From contig CAJTSF010000002.1 in NCBI GenBank assembly GCA_910578985.1, positions 1 through 64,000 of the forward strand: a stretch of DNA of 64,000 bases. The letters are read 5' to 3'. Of the stretch, positions 36,727 through 45,079 are shown piece after piece. How positions within the stretch are numbered: position 1 is the first letter of the stretch; each line of letters starts with the position of its first letter. A model generated the notes under the pieces. It was not told the DNA's origin. It was given only the letters and a program-made list of their open reading frames with translations, and made no database searches. Source of the DNA: an uncultured Odoribacter sp. (GTDB lineage Bacteria; Bacteroidota; Bacteroidia; Bacteroidales; Marinifilaceae). The position numbers and the translations under genes are program-made.

Positions 36727-38493
36727 TTATATCTCTTTCGTTTTTTTTGCCAACCAGCAGACCTCTTCTTGGTTTAGAAATGGAGCTAATTTTTGATACA
36801 CCGTTTTATGATAATCATTTATCCATTTTTTCTCTTCTTCGGTTAATAATTCAAGCAACAAAGCGGATGTGTCAAAATAACAAAGTGTTAGTGTTTCAAA
36901 TCCATACCATTTTCCAAATTCATTTTCACCCACAGGAACACACAATATCATATTCTCATGGCGAATGCCATGAGAATTTTCCCGATAAATTCCCGGCTCA
37001 TTAGACGTCACCATTCCCGGCAATATGGCTTGCTCTTTCAAATCTTGCCGAATAGACTGCGGACCTTCGTGTACATTCAAGAAAAAACCGATACCATGAC
37101 CAGTGCCATGCCCGAAATTACGCAACGTTTGCCACATCGGCTGCCGGGCAAGTGCATCCAAATTACACCCACGTGTTCCTTCGGGAAAGACTGCGCAACT
37201 TAATGCGATCATACCTTTTAATACAATAGTATAATCTTCTTTTTCTTGGCGTGTCAATTCCCCCAGCGATACAGTCCGTGTAATATCTGTTGTGCCATGA
37301 ATATATTGCCCACCAGAATCAACCAAATACAACCCCCTGGCTTCCAATCTGGAATCTTGTCCAGGAAGGGCGGAATAATGAGGCAAGGCTGCATTCGCTC
37401 CATAAGCCGATATATTATGAAAGCTGTCGGAAATGTATTCGGAACAACAAGCACGCATAGCGGTCAATTGCTCGGAGACTTCCGTCTCTGTTAAATGGTT
37501 GCAAATATTCCTTTCCAACCAATAAAAGAATTTAGTCATCGCAACGCCATCTTTCACACAGGCGGCTCGAAAGCCTTCGATTTCAGTCTTATTTTTAATA
37601 GCTTTTGATAGAACAAGGGGAGAGGCCACTTCTTTTACAGAGCAACGAGAGGTTATCTGATGATAAAGAGCATAATTCAATGTACTGACATCGATACAAC
37701 AAGACGCCTCTTTGGGCAATTCATTCAAGAAATTTGAAATGCGGCAATAATCGTGAATCTGAACACCGTCCTGTTTTAATTCCTCAGCTATTTCTTTGGA
37801 AACTTTATCAAACTTGACGAACAAGTGAGTGTCTTTCATTCCAACAATCGCATAACTGATAGCCACGGGATTATACAATATATCATTACATCGAATGTTA
37901 TACAGCCAAGCTATTTCATCCAACGCACTAAATACGAAATAATCAGACTTTTCCTTCTGGAGTACATGACGAACCATGGCGATTTTTGTTTTTGCATCAA
38001 CACCTGTCTCTATGCGAAACAAAGGAGAGTTAGGCAGCTCCGGACGATTCAACCAAATATCGCCTACCAAATCAATGTTTTCAACAATTTTACCTTCTTT
38101 TATATCAATATTTTTCTTCAATCGCTTCATTTCGACAACCGAAATGCAAAAACAATCTAATCCTACACGTCCTTTCTGAGGAAGAGTAGAGGATAGCCAT
38201 TCAGGATAATCCAAGCTTCCTGGCATGCGCAGTTTGTGTAGTTGTATACCGGAATTTTTCAATTGTTTTTCTGCTTGAATAAAATAACGACTGTCTGTCC
38301 ACAAGCCTGCTTGATCTTTTAGCACAACCAATGTCCCGAACGAACCTGTAAATCCGGACATCCATTCCCTTTGTTTCCATGCCTCAGGAAGATACTCGCT
38401 GTTGTGCGGATCTGTTCCTGATACAATATAAGCATCCAAGCCTTCTCTTTCCATGGCTTCTCTCAAAGCCAATAATCTACTTGTTATATCCAT
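36727..38493 (-). CDS. pepP: Xaa-Pro aminopeptidase (M24 family)
   Basis: A 588-residue metallopeptidase that removes the residue before an N-terminal proline. The N-terminal creatinase-like domain begins LLALREAMEREGLDAYIV. Metal ligands are visible as D in LVDSGGQY, D in GTTDITRTV, H in GHGTGHGIGF, E in NEPGIY and E in HENMIL. The long form with an extra N-terminal module is common in Bacteroidota. The ATG at 38493 is preferred over the TTG two codons upstream. One operator-like palindrome lies 65 bp upstream. Confidence 0.9.
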   Translation of the reverse strand: MDITSRLLALREAMEREGLDAYIVSGTDPHNSEYLPEAWKQREWMSGFTGSFGTLVVLKDQAGLWTDSRYFIQAEKQLKNSGIQLHKLRMPGSLDYPEWLSSTLPQKGRVGLDCFCISVVEMKRLKKNIDIKEGKIVENIDLVGDIWLNRPELPNSPLFRIETGVDAKTKIAMVRHVLQKEKSDYFVFSALDEIAWLYNIRCNDILYNPVAISYAIVGMKDTHLFVKFDKVSKEIAEELKQDGVQIHDYCRISNFLNELPKEASCCIDVSTLNYALYHQITSRCSVKEVASPLVLSKAIKNKTEIEGFRAACVKDGVAMTKFFYWLERNICNHLTETEVSEQLTAMRACCSEYISDSFHNISAYGANAALPHYSALPGQDSRLEARGLYLVDSGGQYIHGTTDITRTVSLGELTRQEKEDYTIVLKGMIALSCAVFPEGTRGCNLDALARQPMWQTLRNFGHGTGHGIGFFLNVHEGPQSIRQDLKEQAILPGMVTSNEPGIYRENSHGIRHENMILCVPVGENEFGKWYGFETLTLCYFDTSALLLELLTEEEKKWINDYHKTVYQKLAPFLNQEEVCWLAKKTKEI

Positions 38494-38557
38494 AAACAAC
38501 TCATTAAAATTTCATCAAATATACAAGTTTTTTTTACAAACAAGCAAATATGATTAA

Positions 38558-38569
38558 TTACATTCGTAA
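38558..38569. promoter_or_regulatory. Outlying operator-like palindrome near pepP
   Basis: TTACATTCGTAA differs by one base from the TTACATTTGTAA sites before the Xre gene. It lies 65 bp upstream of the aminopeptidase start and could let the same regulator act on that gene. Confidence 0.4.
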
Positions 38570-38899
38570 CAATACATATAACAAAAAGTCACCCGCAAAC
38601 AAATACAGTGGCATTGTACAGAATTACCGGATATTATTTTTTAACAAAAATAAACAACGTTCTCACAAATAACTAAAAATGAGTGGTTTTAGTTCTATTT
38701 TTAGCAAATTTAGTTTATAGACAACAAAAGAGAAGTGGTCAAATGACACCTTTTTGCATTAATTTATATCAAAATCAGGTACTAACTAATTTGTTATCAG
38801 TGCATATTATGTGTTTATATAATCTTAAAATACAAACAAAATGGCGGGTGTTCCTAAGTATATATATAGAGCTTTAGTTGTTCGTGCTTTATGGGGTGA

Positions 38900-38911
38900 T
38901 TACATTTGTAA
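38900..38911. promoter_or_regulatory. Operator 1 upstream of the Xre regulator
   Basis: TTACATTTGTAA, a palindrome TTACA-TT-TGTAA. It is 22 bp from operator 2, about two helical turns, so bound dimers would sit on the same face. Confidence 0.65.
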
Positions 38912-38921
38912 TTCATGTATG

Positions 38922-38933
38922 TTACAAATGTAA
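38922..38933. promoter_or_regulatory. Operator 2 upstream of the Xre regulator
   Basis: TTACAAATGTAA, the complement of operator 1, with the same five-base arms. It abuts the candidate -7 element of the regulator gene. Confidence 0.65.
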
Positions 38934-38956
38934 TTTGCAAAAATCAAACATAGTAG

Positions 38957-38968
38957 TTACATTTGTAA
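38957..38968. promoter_or_regulatory. Operator 3 upstream of the Xre regulator
   Basis: TTACATTTGTAA, identical to operator 1, 19 bp before the ATG at 38987 and 35 bp from operator 2. It would lie in the 5' leader or block elongation. Confidence 0.65.
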
Positions 38969-38986
38969 CATTAAAAACACAGGGGA

Positions 38987-39328
38987 ATGCAAAACAGATT
39001 TAAGCAATTGCTAGAAGAAAAGAATCTTACGGCCAACCGATTTGCTGCTTTGATAAAAGTGAATGCTTCTGCTATGTCACATATTTTGAATGGACACAGG
39101 AAACCGGGATTTGATGTATTGGGAAAAATAGCCCAAGCTTTCCCCGATGTCAATTTGAATTGGTTGATTTCCGGAGAGGGACCTGCTTACAATCAAATGG
39201 CAGACGAAAAGCCAAATCAAGATTTACCGTTACCGCAATTCGTAAATACCACCAATTCTTCAAAGAAAAGGATAAAAAGAATTATTCTTTTCTTTGAAGA
39301 TGGGAGTTTTGAAGATTACGTGAATTGA
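38987..39328 (+). CDS. Xre-family helix-turn-helix regulator
   Basis: A 113-residue DNA-binding protein. The N-terminal HTH_3 domain covers residues 4-58, with LTANRFAALIKVNASAMSHI as the helix-turn-helix and INWL-like LNWLISGEGP closing it, as in phage-type repressors. The C-terminal half is basic (KKRIKR) and ends in a short strand-rich tail that may dimerise. It is preceded by three palindromes and so probably represses itself. There is no adjacent toxin gene. It converges on pyrD with 3 bp between the stops. Confidence 0.85.
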   Translation: MQNRFKQLLEEKNLTANRFAALIKVNASAMSHILNGHRKPGFDVLGKIAQAFPDVNLNWLISGEGPAYNQMADEKPNQDLPLPQFVNTTNSSKKRIKRIILFFEDGSFEDYVN

Positions 39329-39331
39329 CAA

Positions 39332-40240
39332 CTATATGACACCGATAATTTCTTGTACTGACTGAAATCCGTTTTCATTTAAATATGAATTTATTCCTTC
39401 AATGACTTTTATCGTAATGGTGGGATCAATGAAATTAGCCGTTCCGATTTGAATGGCAGAAGCTCCGGCTAATAAAAATTCGATAGCATCTGTTGCAGAC
39501 ATGATTCCTCCTAAGCCGACAACAGGTATTTTAACCGCTTGGGCAACTTGCCATACCATACGCAATGCGACGGGTTTCACGCATGCCCCGCTTAATCCTC
39601 CGGTAATAGTACTAAGTATGGGTTTACGTTTTTGGATATTTATAGCCATGCCTAACAGGGTATTTATCAGCGAAACGGAATCTGCACCGGCAGCCTCTAC
39701 AGCAAGGGCTATTTCCTGAATATGAGTCACATTCGGAGATAATTTTACCATTAAATGTTTATGATATACTTTTCGTACCGCCGATACGACTTCGGCGGCA
39801 GATATACAACTGGTTCCAAATGCCATACCGCCTTCTTTCACATTGGGACAGGAAATATTCAATTCGATTCCCGGAATGTTGGATAATTCGTTGATTTTTT
39901 CAGCTGTTGCAACATAATCTGCTACACAGGAACCGGACACATTAACCAATATATTGGTTTGAATGTCTTTGATTTGGGGATATATATGCCCAACAAAGTA
40001 ATCAACTCCTTTATTTTGCAATCCTACAGCATTAAGCATTCCGGAAGGTGTTTCTGCCATACGTGGATAAGGATTCCCTTCTCTATGTTTTAGTGTAGTT
40101 CCTTTTACAATAAATCCACCTAAATCTTCAAGATTGATAAAATCTTGAAATTCAACACCGTATCCAAATGTACCCGAAGCAGTCAATACAGGATTCTTAA
40201 GTTGCAATCCACGGTTTAAGTTGATATTTAATTCTGCCAT
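39332..40240 (-). CDS. pyrD: Dihydroorotate dehydrogenase, class 1B catalytic subunit
   Basis: A 302-residue FMN enzyme that oxidises dihydroorotate to orotate. The catalytic cysteine of class 1 is C131 in NISCPNVKEGG. The N-terminal LTASGTFGYGVEF and C-terminal GLGGIMSATDAIEFLLAGA match class 1B, which passes electrons to a PyrK partner. It overlaps the PyrK-type gene by 13 nt. Confidence 0.93.
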   Translation of the reverse strand: MAELNINLNRGLQLKNPVLTASGTFGYGVEFQDFINLEDLGGFIVKGTTLKHREGNPYPRMAETPSGMLNAVGLQNKGVDYFVGHIYPQIKDIQTNILVNVSGSCVADYVATAEKINELSNIPGIELNISCPNVKEGGMAFGTSCISAAEVVSAVRKVYHKHLMVKLSPNVTHIQEIALAVEAAGADSVSLINTLLGMAINIQKRKPILSTITGGLSGACVKPVALRMVWQVAQAVKIPVVGLGGIMSATDAIEFLLAGASAIQIGTANFIDPTITIKVIEGINSYLNENGFQSVQEIIGVI

Positions 40241-40989
40241 TTTAAATCATTTATATTGAATATAGGACCATCTACACACACACATTTATGACCTTCTTGG
40301 GTTTCATTGACACAACACAAACAAGCTCCGATGCCACATGCCATCATATTCTCCAAAGACACCTCGCAGTCAATTTTATTTGAATAAGCATACCGTGCAA
40401 CAGCTCGCATCATAGGTTCAGGACCGCAACAATAAATATGGTCGAAATGTTCCGACAATATGGAGTGTTGAGTAGGAAATCCTTTCTCACCATAAGAACC
40501 GTCTTCAGTTGTATAATATACTTCTGCATACTTTCCATATTCTTCTTGTAGTATGACATGGTTTTTATTGCGAGCTCCGATTAAAACAACCGATGACAAG
40601 CCTTTTGCTTTCAACTGTTTGCTTAGATAGAGAAGAGGTGCTATACCGACACCTCCGCCCACCAACAGACAACGCCCATTGGAAGGTATGGAAAAGCTAT
40701 TTCCTAATGGAAGTATAATGTTCAACTTATCACCTTCCCGTAGCATGGACAATTGGACTGTGCCTTTGCCGTTTTTCTTGATCAATAGATAAAGCAATCC
40801 TTTTTCCGGCTCAACATCATGAACTGAAATCGGGCGACGTAAAAAAGTCAATGGAGAATTTTCCACCTTTACATTAACGAATTGACCGACCTTGATTTCT
40901 GGCAATTCCGGAGCATGAAGCACTAAGATAAAAGTGTCTTCATTCAGTGAATAGTTTTTTCGGATCGTAAAATCAATGATTTTCTTCAT
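40228..40989 (-). CDS. pyrK: Dihydroorotate dehydrogenase electron-transfer subunit
   Basis: A 253-residue FAD and 2Fe-2S protein that carries electrons from PyrD to NAD+. It has the RRPISV flavin-binding motif, a GGGVGIAPL nucleotide loop and a C-terminal cluster site formed by cysteines in MMACGIGACLCC and KCVCVDGPIF. It overlaps uvrA by 17 nt at its start and pyrD by 13 nt at its end, so uvrA, pyrK and pyrD form one tightly packed unit. Confidence 0.92.
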   Translation of the reverse strand: MKKIIDFTIRKNYSLNEDTFILVLHAPELPEIKVGQFVNVKVENSPLTFLRRPISVHDVEPEKGLLYLLIKKNGKGTVQLSMLREGDKLNIILPLGNSFSIPSNGRCLLVGGGVGIAPLLYLSKQLKAKGLSSVVLIGARNKNHVILQEEYGKYAEVYYTTEDGSYGEKGFPTQHSILSEHFDHIYCCGPEPMMRAVARYAYSNKIDCEVSLENMMACGIGACLCCVNETQEGHKCVCVDGPIFNINDLKWQN

Positions 40990-43759
40990 GTTTCAGAACA
41001 TTTAGTTTTTCTTTCAAATAGTGTCCGGTGTATGACTCATGGCATTGAATCAGTTCTTCAGGAGTTCCCACAAACAACACATTTCCTCCTTTTTCACCTC
41101 CTTCCGGTCCCAAATCTATGACATGGTCGGCACATTTCACCACATCCATATTGTGTTCTATGATAATCACTGTATGACCTCTTTCTATCAAAGCGTTTAA
41201 AGAGTGCACCAGTTTATGTATGTCATGAATATGTAATCCGGTAGTCGGCTCATCAAATATGAAAATAGTCGGTTCTACATTTTCGCGGCTTAAATAATAA
41301 GCCAATTTCACACGTTGTGTTTCTCCACCGCTCAAAGTACTGGAGGATTGCCCTAATTTAATGTACCCTAAACCGACATCGGCCAATTTTTGTAATTTAT
41401 GGATAATGTCACGTTCATAGGTATTATTTTCTTGAGAGAAAAACTCCAATGCCTGATTTACCGTCATCTCCAATATATCATGAATGTTTTTCTCCCGATA
41501 AACTATTTCCAGTACATCGTCCTTAAAACGGCGTCCTTTGCAATGCTCGCATTTCAAATACAAGTCGGCCATAAACTGCATTTCCACTTTAATCACACCG
41601 TCACCCTGACATTCCTCACATCGTCCGCCGGGTACGTTAAAGGAAAAGTAGGATGGTCTGAATCCCTGCAATTTAGCTGCTTGTGTTTCAGCGAAAAGCT
41701 TGCGAATATCATCCCAAATCTTCAAATAAGTAACAGGGTTGGAGCGAGACGATTTTCCGATAGGATTCTGATCAATGAATTCGATACCGGCGATCTGACT
41801 CAAATCTCCTGTCAATTTATCATAACTACCGATTCTCTCGGGCGTTTCCCCCAAATGTTTTTTCAGGGCGGGAACCAATATGCTCTTTATTAATGTGCTT
41901 TTTCCGGAACCGCTAACTCCCGTTACTACAGTCATCACATGAAGTGGGAAATCCACGGTTACGTTTTTCAAATTATTCTCCGTTGCCCCGCAAAGCGTGA
42001 TTTTTTTGTTCCAAGGACGCCGAACGGTAGGAGTTTCAATGGCACGCTTTCCAAAGACATAATCTGCCGTCAGTGTATCTGCTGTTTGCAGTTTTTTCAA
42101 ATCTCCTTGAAAAACGACTTCACCACCTAAACGTCCTGCAAGCGGTCCGATATCAATGATTTCATCCGCTGCCTTAATAATCTCTTCATCATGTTCTACG
42201 ATGATAACCGTATTGCCCAAATCCCTCAATTTTCTTAGCACCTGTATCAAGCGATAAGTATCCCTTGGATGTAGACCGATACTCGGTTCATCCAATATAT
42301 AAAGCGAGCCGACCAAAGCAGAACCTAAAGAAGTCGCCAAATTGATTCGTTGGGATTCTCCGCCGGACAAAGTAGAGGAGAGGCGATTCAAAGTCAAATA
42401 CCCTAAACCGACCTCCATTAGAAACTCTAACCGGTTTTGTATTTCAGGCAGAATGCGGTCCATTATATCAGTCTGTGTCGTATCCCAAGTGAGTTGATGA
42501 AAAAAATCCCTTAATTCATGTATCGGCATTTCAACCAGTTCTGGAAGCGACTTACCGGAAATTTTTACATATGTAGCTTCAGGCTTTAAACGTGTGCCAT
42601 GGCAAACCGGGCAAGTCGTTTTACCGGTATACCTGGCAATCATCACCCGGTTCTGAATCTTGTATCTCTTGGTTTCAAGATAATTAAAAAAATCATGAAT
42701 TCCTTCAAAATGCTCACACCCGTTCCACAACATATCCTTCTCCTTATCCGACAACTCACAATAAGGGGTGTGCACGGGAAAACCAGCTTTATGAGCATGC
42801 CGAATCAAATATTCTTTCCATTCGCTCATTTTTTCACCCCGCCAGCACATCACCGCATTTTCATAAACGCTTAATGCTTTATTCGGTATGACCAAATCTT
42901 CATCAATGCCTAATACCTTGCCATATCCTTCGCACTTCGGACAAGCACCGAGTGGAGAGTTGAAGTTAAACATATTGATATCCGGAAACGTAAACCGCAT
43001 CCCATCCTCCTCAAAACGGTTGGAAAAAGAGCGAATTTCCCCATTTATATCAACAAAACATTCTCCGTTTCCTTCATAAAAAGCGGTTTCAACAGCTTCA
43101 GAAATCCGTGAAACCACATCAGCTTCTTGGTTGATTGTAATTCGACTGATAACCAAATAAACATCATCGCCTTGCGGCAGTGTTTGTGTCCCTCGAAGGA
43201 CATCATCGATACGGAAATAAGCATCTTTCACTTTCAATCTCACAAATCCCTGTTCCATAAGACGTTTAAGTACATCCGATTCGCTTAGATGTTCCGGTCG
43301 GGCAAGAACGACAGCCGTTTGCCCTGAAAATGACAACGCATATTGGATGACATCGCCGGTATGGTGACGTTTCACTTCACGTCCTGAAATAGGGGAGATA
43401 GTTTTTCCTGCCCGGGCATATAATAACTTCAGGTAATCGTATATTTCCGTAGAGGTACCTACCGTCGAGCGAGGATTGGAAGTGTTTACTTTTTGTTCAA
43501 TGGCAATGGCAGGTGGTATCCCCCTGATAAAATCGCATTCAGGTTTATTCAGGCGTCCGAGAAACTGCCTGGCATATGCGGAAAGGCTTTCTACATAACG
43601 CCGTTGCCCTTCGGCATACAGTGTGTCGAATGCCAAAGAGGATTTTCCGCTTCCGGATACTCCCGTCATAACCACTAATTGATTCAGTCCGATTTTTAAA
43701 CTGATATTTTTAAGGTTATTGACCCGTACACCTTTTAATTCGATATATTGATCGCTCAT
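40973..43759 (-). CDS. uvrA: Excinuclease ABC subunit A
   Basis: A 928-residue damage-recognition ATPase of nucleotide excision repair. Both ATP sites (GVSGSGKSSLAFD and GVSGSGKSTLIKS), both ABC signatures (LSGGESQRINLA, LSGGETQRVKLA) and the zinc modules CPVCHG and CEHCKG are present. The frame extends to an ATG at 43810, but a near-perfect promoter lies inside that extension, so the start MSDQYIELKGVRVNN at 43759 is chosen. It is first in the uvrA-pyrK-pyrD unit. Confidence 0.95.
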   Translation of the reverse strand: MSDQYIELKGVRVNNLKNISLKIGLNQLVVMTGVSGSGKSSLAFDTLYAEGQRRYVESLSAYARQFLGRLNKPECDFIRGIPPAIAIEQKVNTSNPRSTVGTSTEIYDYLKLLYARAGKTISPISGREVKRHHTGDVIQYALSFSGQTAVVLARPEHLSESDVLKRLMEQGFVRLKVKDAYFRIDDVLRGTQTLPQGDDVYLVISRITINQEADVVSRISEAVETAFYEGNGECFVDINGEIRSFSNRFEEDGMRFTFPDINMFNFNSPLGACPKCEGYGKVLGIDEDLVIPNKALSVYENAVMCWRGEKMSEWKEYLIRHAHKAGFPVHTPYCELSDKEKDMLWNGCEHFEGIHDFFNYLETKRYKIQNRVMIARYTGKTTCPVCHGTRLKPEATYVKISGKSLPELVEMPIHELRDFFHQLTWDTTQTDIMDRILPEIQNRLEFLMEVGLGYLTLNRLSSTLSGGESQRINLATSLGSALVGSLYILDEPSIGLHPRDTYRLIQVLRKLRDLGNTVIIVEHDEEIIKAADEIIDIGPLAGRLGGEVVFQGDLKKLQTADTLTADYVFGKRAIETPTVRRPWNKKITLCGATENNLKNVTVDFPLHVMTVVTGVSGSGKSTLIKSILVPALKKHLGETPERIGSYDKLTGDLSQIAGIEFIDQNPIGKSSRSNPVTYLKIWDDIRKLFAETQAAKLQGFRPSYFSFNVPGGRCEECQGDGVIKVEMQFMADLYLKCEHCKGRRFKDDVLEIVYREKNIHDILEMTVNQALEFFSQENNTYERDIIHKLQKLADVGLGYIKLGQSSSTLSGGETQRVKLAYYLSRENVEPTIFIFDEPTTGLHIHDIHKLVHSLNALIERGHTVIIIEHNMDVVKCADHVIDLGPEGGEKGGNVLFVGTPEELIQCHESYTGHYLKEKLNVLKHEENH

Positions 43760-43786
43760 GCTGGTTCTTTTCTTTATCGACGAAGG

Positions 43787-43818
43787 CAAAGATAATGAAA
43801 ATTCGGTCATGGTACAAA
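43787..43818 (-). promoter_or_regulatory. uvrA: Promoter of uvrA-pyrK-pyrD
   Basis: On the minus strand TTTG (43815-43818) and TATCTTTG (43787-43794) are separated by 20 nt, the textbook Bacteroidales arrangement. The -33 box overlaps the end of the rplI terminator hairpin. The predicted transcript starts near 43780, downstream of the ATG at 43810, which decides the uvrA start. Confidence 0.85.
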
Positions 43819-43845
43819 AAGAGCATCCTTACAGGATGCTCTTTT
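43817..43845 (-). terminator. Terminator of the rpsF-rpsR-rplI operon
   Basis: AAAAGAGCATCCT and AGGATGCTCTTTT form a perfect 13-bp stem around a 3-nt loop, 52 nt past the rplI stop and ending in T residues on the minus strand. Confidence 0.85.
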
Positions 43846-43896
43846 ATGTTTGGATTGTTTGGAAAATTCGTTTATAGTCGTTTATGACTTTGTTTA

Positions 43897-44337
43897 TTAT
43901 TCGGAAACCACGTCAAATTGTACGTCAACTTTTACTTCACGATGCAATTTAATCGTAGCGGTATAAGTCCCGATCTCTTTGATTTCCTTTAACATGATTT
44001 TCTTTCTGTCGATATCGTATCCCTGAGCAATCAAAGCCTCGGCAATCATGATATTGTTTACAGAGCCGAAAATCTTGCCGGTGCTGCTGGTTTTGGCACC
44101 AACGGTCAATTTGATTTCAGCCAGTTTTGCTGCCAATTCTTCAGCTTCAGCTTTCAACTTCGCCTCTTTGTGGGCACGCTGTTTTACATTCTCGGCAACG
44201 ATTTTCTTTGCCGATTCGGTAGCTAAAATAGCGTATCCTTGGGGAATCAGGTAGTTTCGACCGTATCCGGGCTTCACATTGATAATATCATCTTTGTGTC
44301 CCAAATTTGCTATATCTGTCAATAATATAATCTGCAT
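43897..44337 (-). CDS. rplI: 50S ribosomal protein L9
   Basis: A 146-residue ribosomal protein with the N-terminal RNA-binding domain (MQIILLTDIANLGHKDDIINVKPGYGRNYLIP, here split across the turn), a central helix rich in lysine and alanine, and the C-terminal domain. The long connecting helix and GYGRNYLIPQGYA are diagnostic. It follows rpsR by 18 nt in the usual Bacteroidota order. Confidence 0.96.
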   Translation of the reverse strand: MQIILLTDIANLGHKDDIINVKPGYGRNYLIPQGYAILATESAKKIVAENVKQRAHKEAKLKAEAEELAAKLAEIKLTVGAKTSSTGKIFGSVNNIMIAEALIAQGYDIDRKKIMLKEIKEIGTYTATIKLHREVKVDVQFDVVSE

Positions 44338-44355
44338 TTTGTGTCCTCCTTTAAA

Positions 44356-44625
44356 TTATTTCATCAAATCGGTTACGTAGGGCAACAAAGCAAGATGTCT
44401 TGCTCTCTTTACAGCAGTTGCAACTTTTCTTTGGTATTTTACAGAAGTACCTGTAATTCTCCGCGGAAGAATCCGACCTTGTTCATTCAAAAATTTCTTC
44501 AAGAAATCCGGATCTTTATAATCAATAAACTTGATTCTTGCTTTTCTGAAACGGCAATACTTCTTCTTTTTTACATCTACCGTAGGGGGGGTCAGATATC
44601 TGATTTCACTTTCATTCTGTGCCAT
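44356..44625 (-). CDS. rpsR: 30S ribosomal protein S18
   Basis: An 89-residue protein with the S18 core IKFIDYKDPDFLKKFLNEQG and RRITGTSVKYQRKVATAVKRAR. It binds S6 and 16S rRNA in the platform of the small subunit. It lies 3 nt after rpsF. CRFRKARIKFIDY shows a single cysteine at the position often involved in zinc sites of C+ forms, but no full site. Confidence 0.96.
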   Translation of the reverse strand: MAQNESEIRYLTPPTVDVKKKKYCRFRKARIKFIDYKDPDFLKKFLNEQGRILPRRITGTSVKYQRKVATAVKRARHLALLPYVTDLMK

Positions 44626-44628
44626 AGC

Positions 44629-44979
44629 TTATTTCTCCTCTTTTTTTGCTGCGTATTTACTTCTTCTCTTTAAAGTATACTCATAAGCATACTTGTCTAA
44701 TCTAAAAGTCAGAAAACGAATAACTCTCTCGTCGCGTCTGTAAGCGGTTTCCAATTTGTTAATCAGTTCACCTTCAGCCTCAAACTGCAACAGATGATAG
44801 AATCCTGTCGTTTTTTTCTGAATGGGATAAGCCAGCTTGCGAAGTCCCCAAGCCTCCTCATGTTCAATGGCGCCACCGTTAGCCGTGATGGTCTCCTTGA
44901 ATTTTTCTACCGCTTCCTTTATCTGTTGCTCAGATAAAACGGGAGTTGTAATGAAAACGGTCTCGTAATGATTCAACAT
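44629..44979 (-). CDS. rpsF: 30S ribosomal protein S6
   Basis: A 116-residue protein with the S6 ferredoxin-like fold: NHYETVFITTPVLSE at the start, WGLRKLAYPIQKKTTGFYHL in the middle and RDERVIRFLTFRLDKYA near the end, followed by a basic tail. First gene of the rpsF-rpsR-rplI operon. The leader is short and AT-rich; I see no S6:S18 leader motif. Confidence 0.96.
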   Translation of the reverse strand: MLNHYETVFITTPVLSEQQIKEAVEKFKETITANGGAIEHEEAWGLRKLAYPIQKKTTGFYHLLQFEAEGELINKLETAYRRDERVIRFLTFRLDKYAYEYTLKRRSKYAAKKEEK

Positions 44980-45018
44980 AATTAATTGATTATAAGTATA
45001 AAATTATTTTATCGGGCG

Positions 45019-45049
45019 CAAAGATACATATTCCGCTTGAAATATCCAA
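45019..45049 (-). promoter_or_regulatory. rpsF: Promoter of rpsF-rpsR-rplI
   Basis: On the minus strand TTGG (45046-45049) and TATCTTTG (45019-45026) are 19 nt apart, matching the Bacteroidales -33 and -7 elements. The start point would be near 45012, giving a leader of about 33 nt. Confidence 0.75.
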
Positions 45050-45079
45050 GAATTTATGCTATTAATACACGGTGAAAAG

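Larger units (their letters stand above)
38500..38986. other. 487-bp intergenic region with operator array
   Basis: No credible gene lies here; short open frames are AT-rich and lack ribosome sites. It holds a palindrome at 38558, a hairpin of AACTAAAA and TTTTAGTT at 38671-38694, and three TTACAWWTGTAA palindromes before the Xre gene. A TTTG at 38905-38908 and TAATTTG at 38931-38937 could form the regulator's promoter, which would place the first two operators over its core elements. Confidence 0.7.

Noticed and set aside
38683..38877. Possible small gene in the Xre upstream region
   Set aside because: It begins with GTG, is AT-rich, has no ribosome site and no conserved-looking segment.
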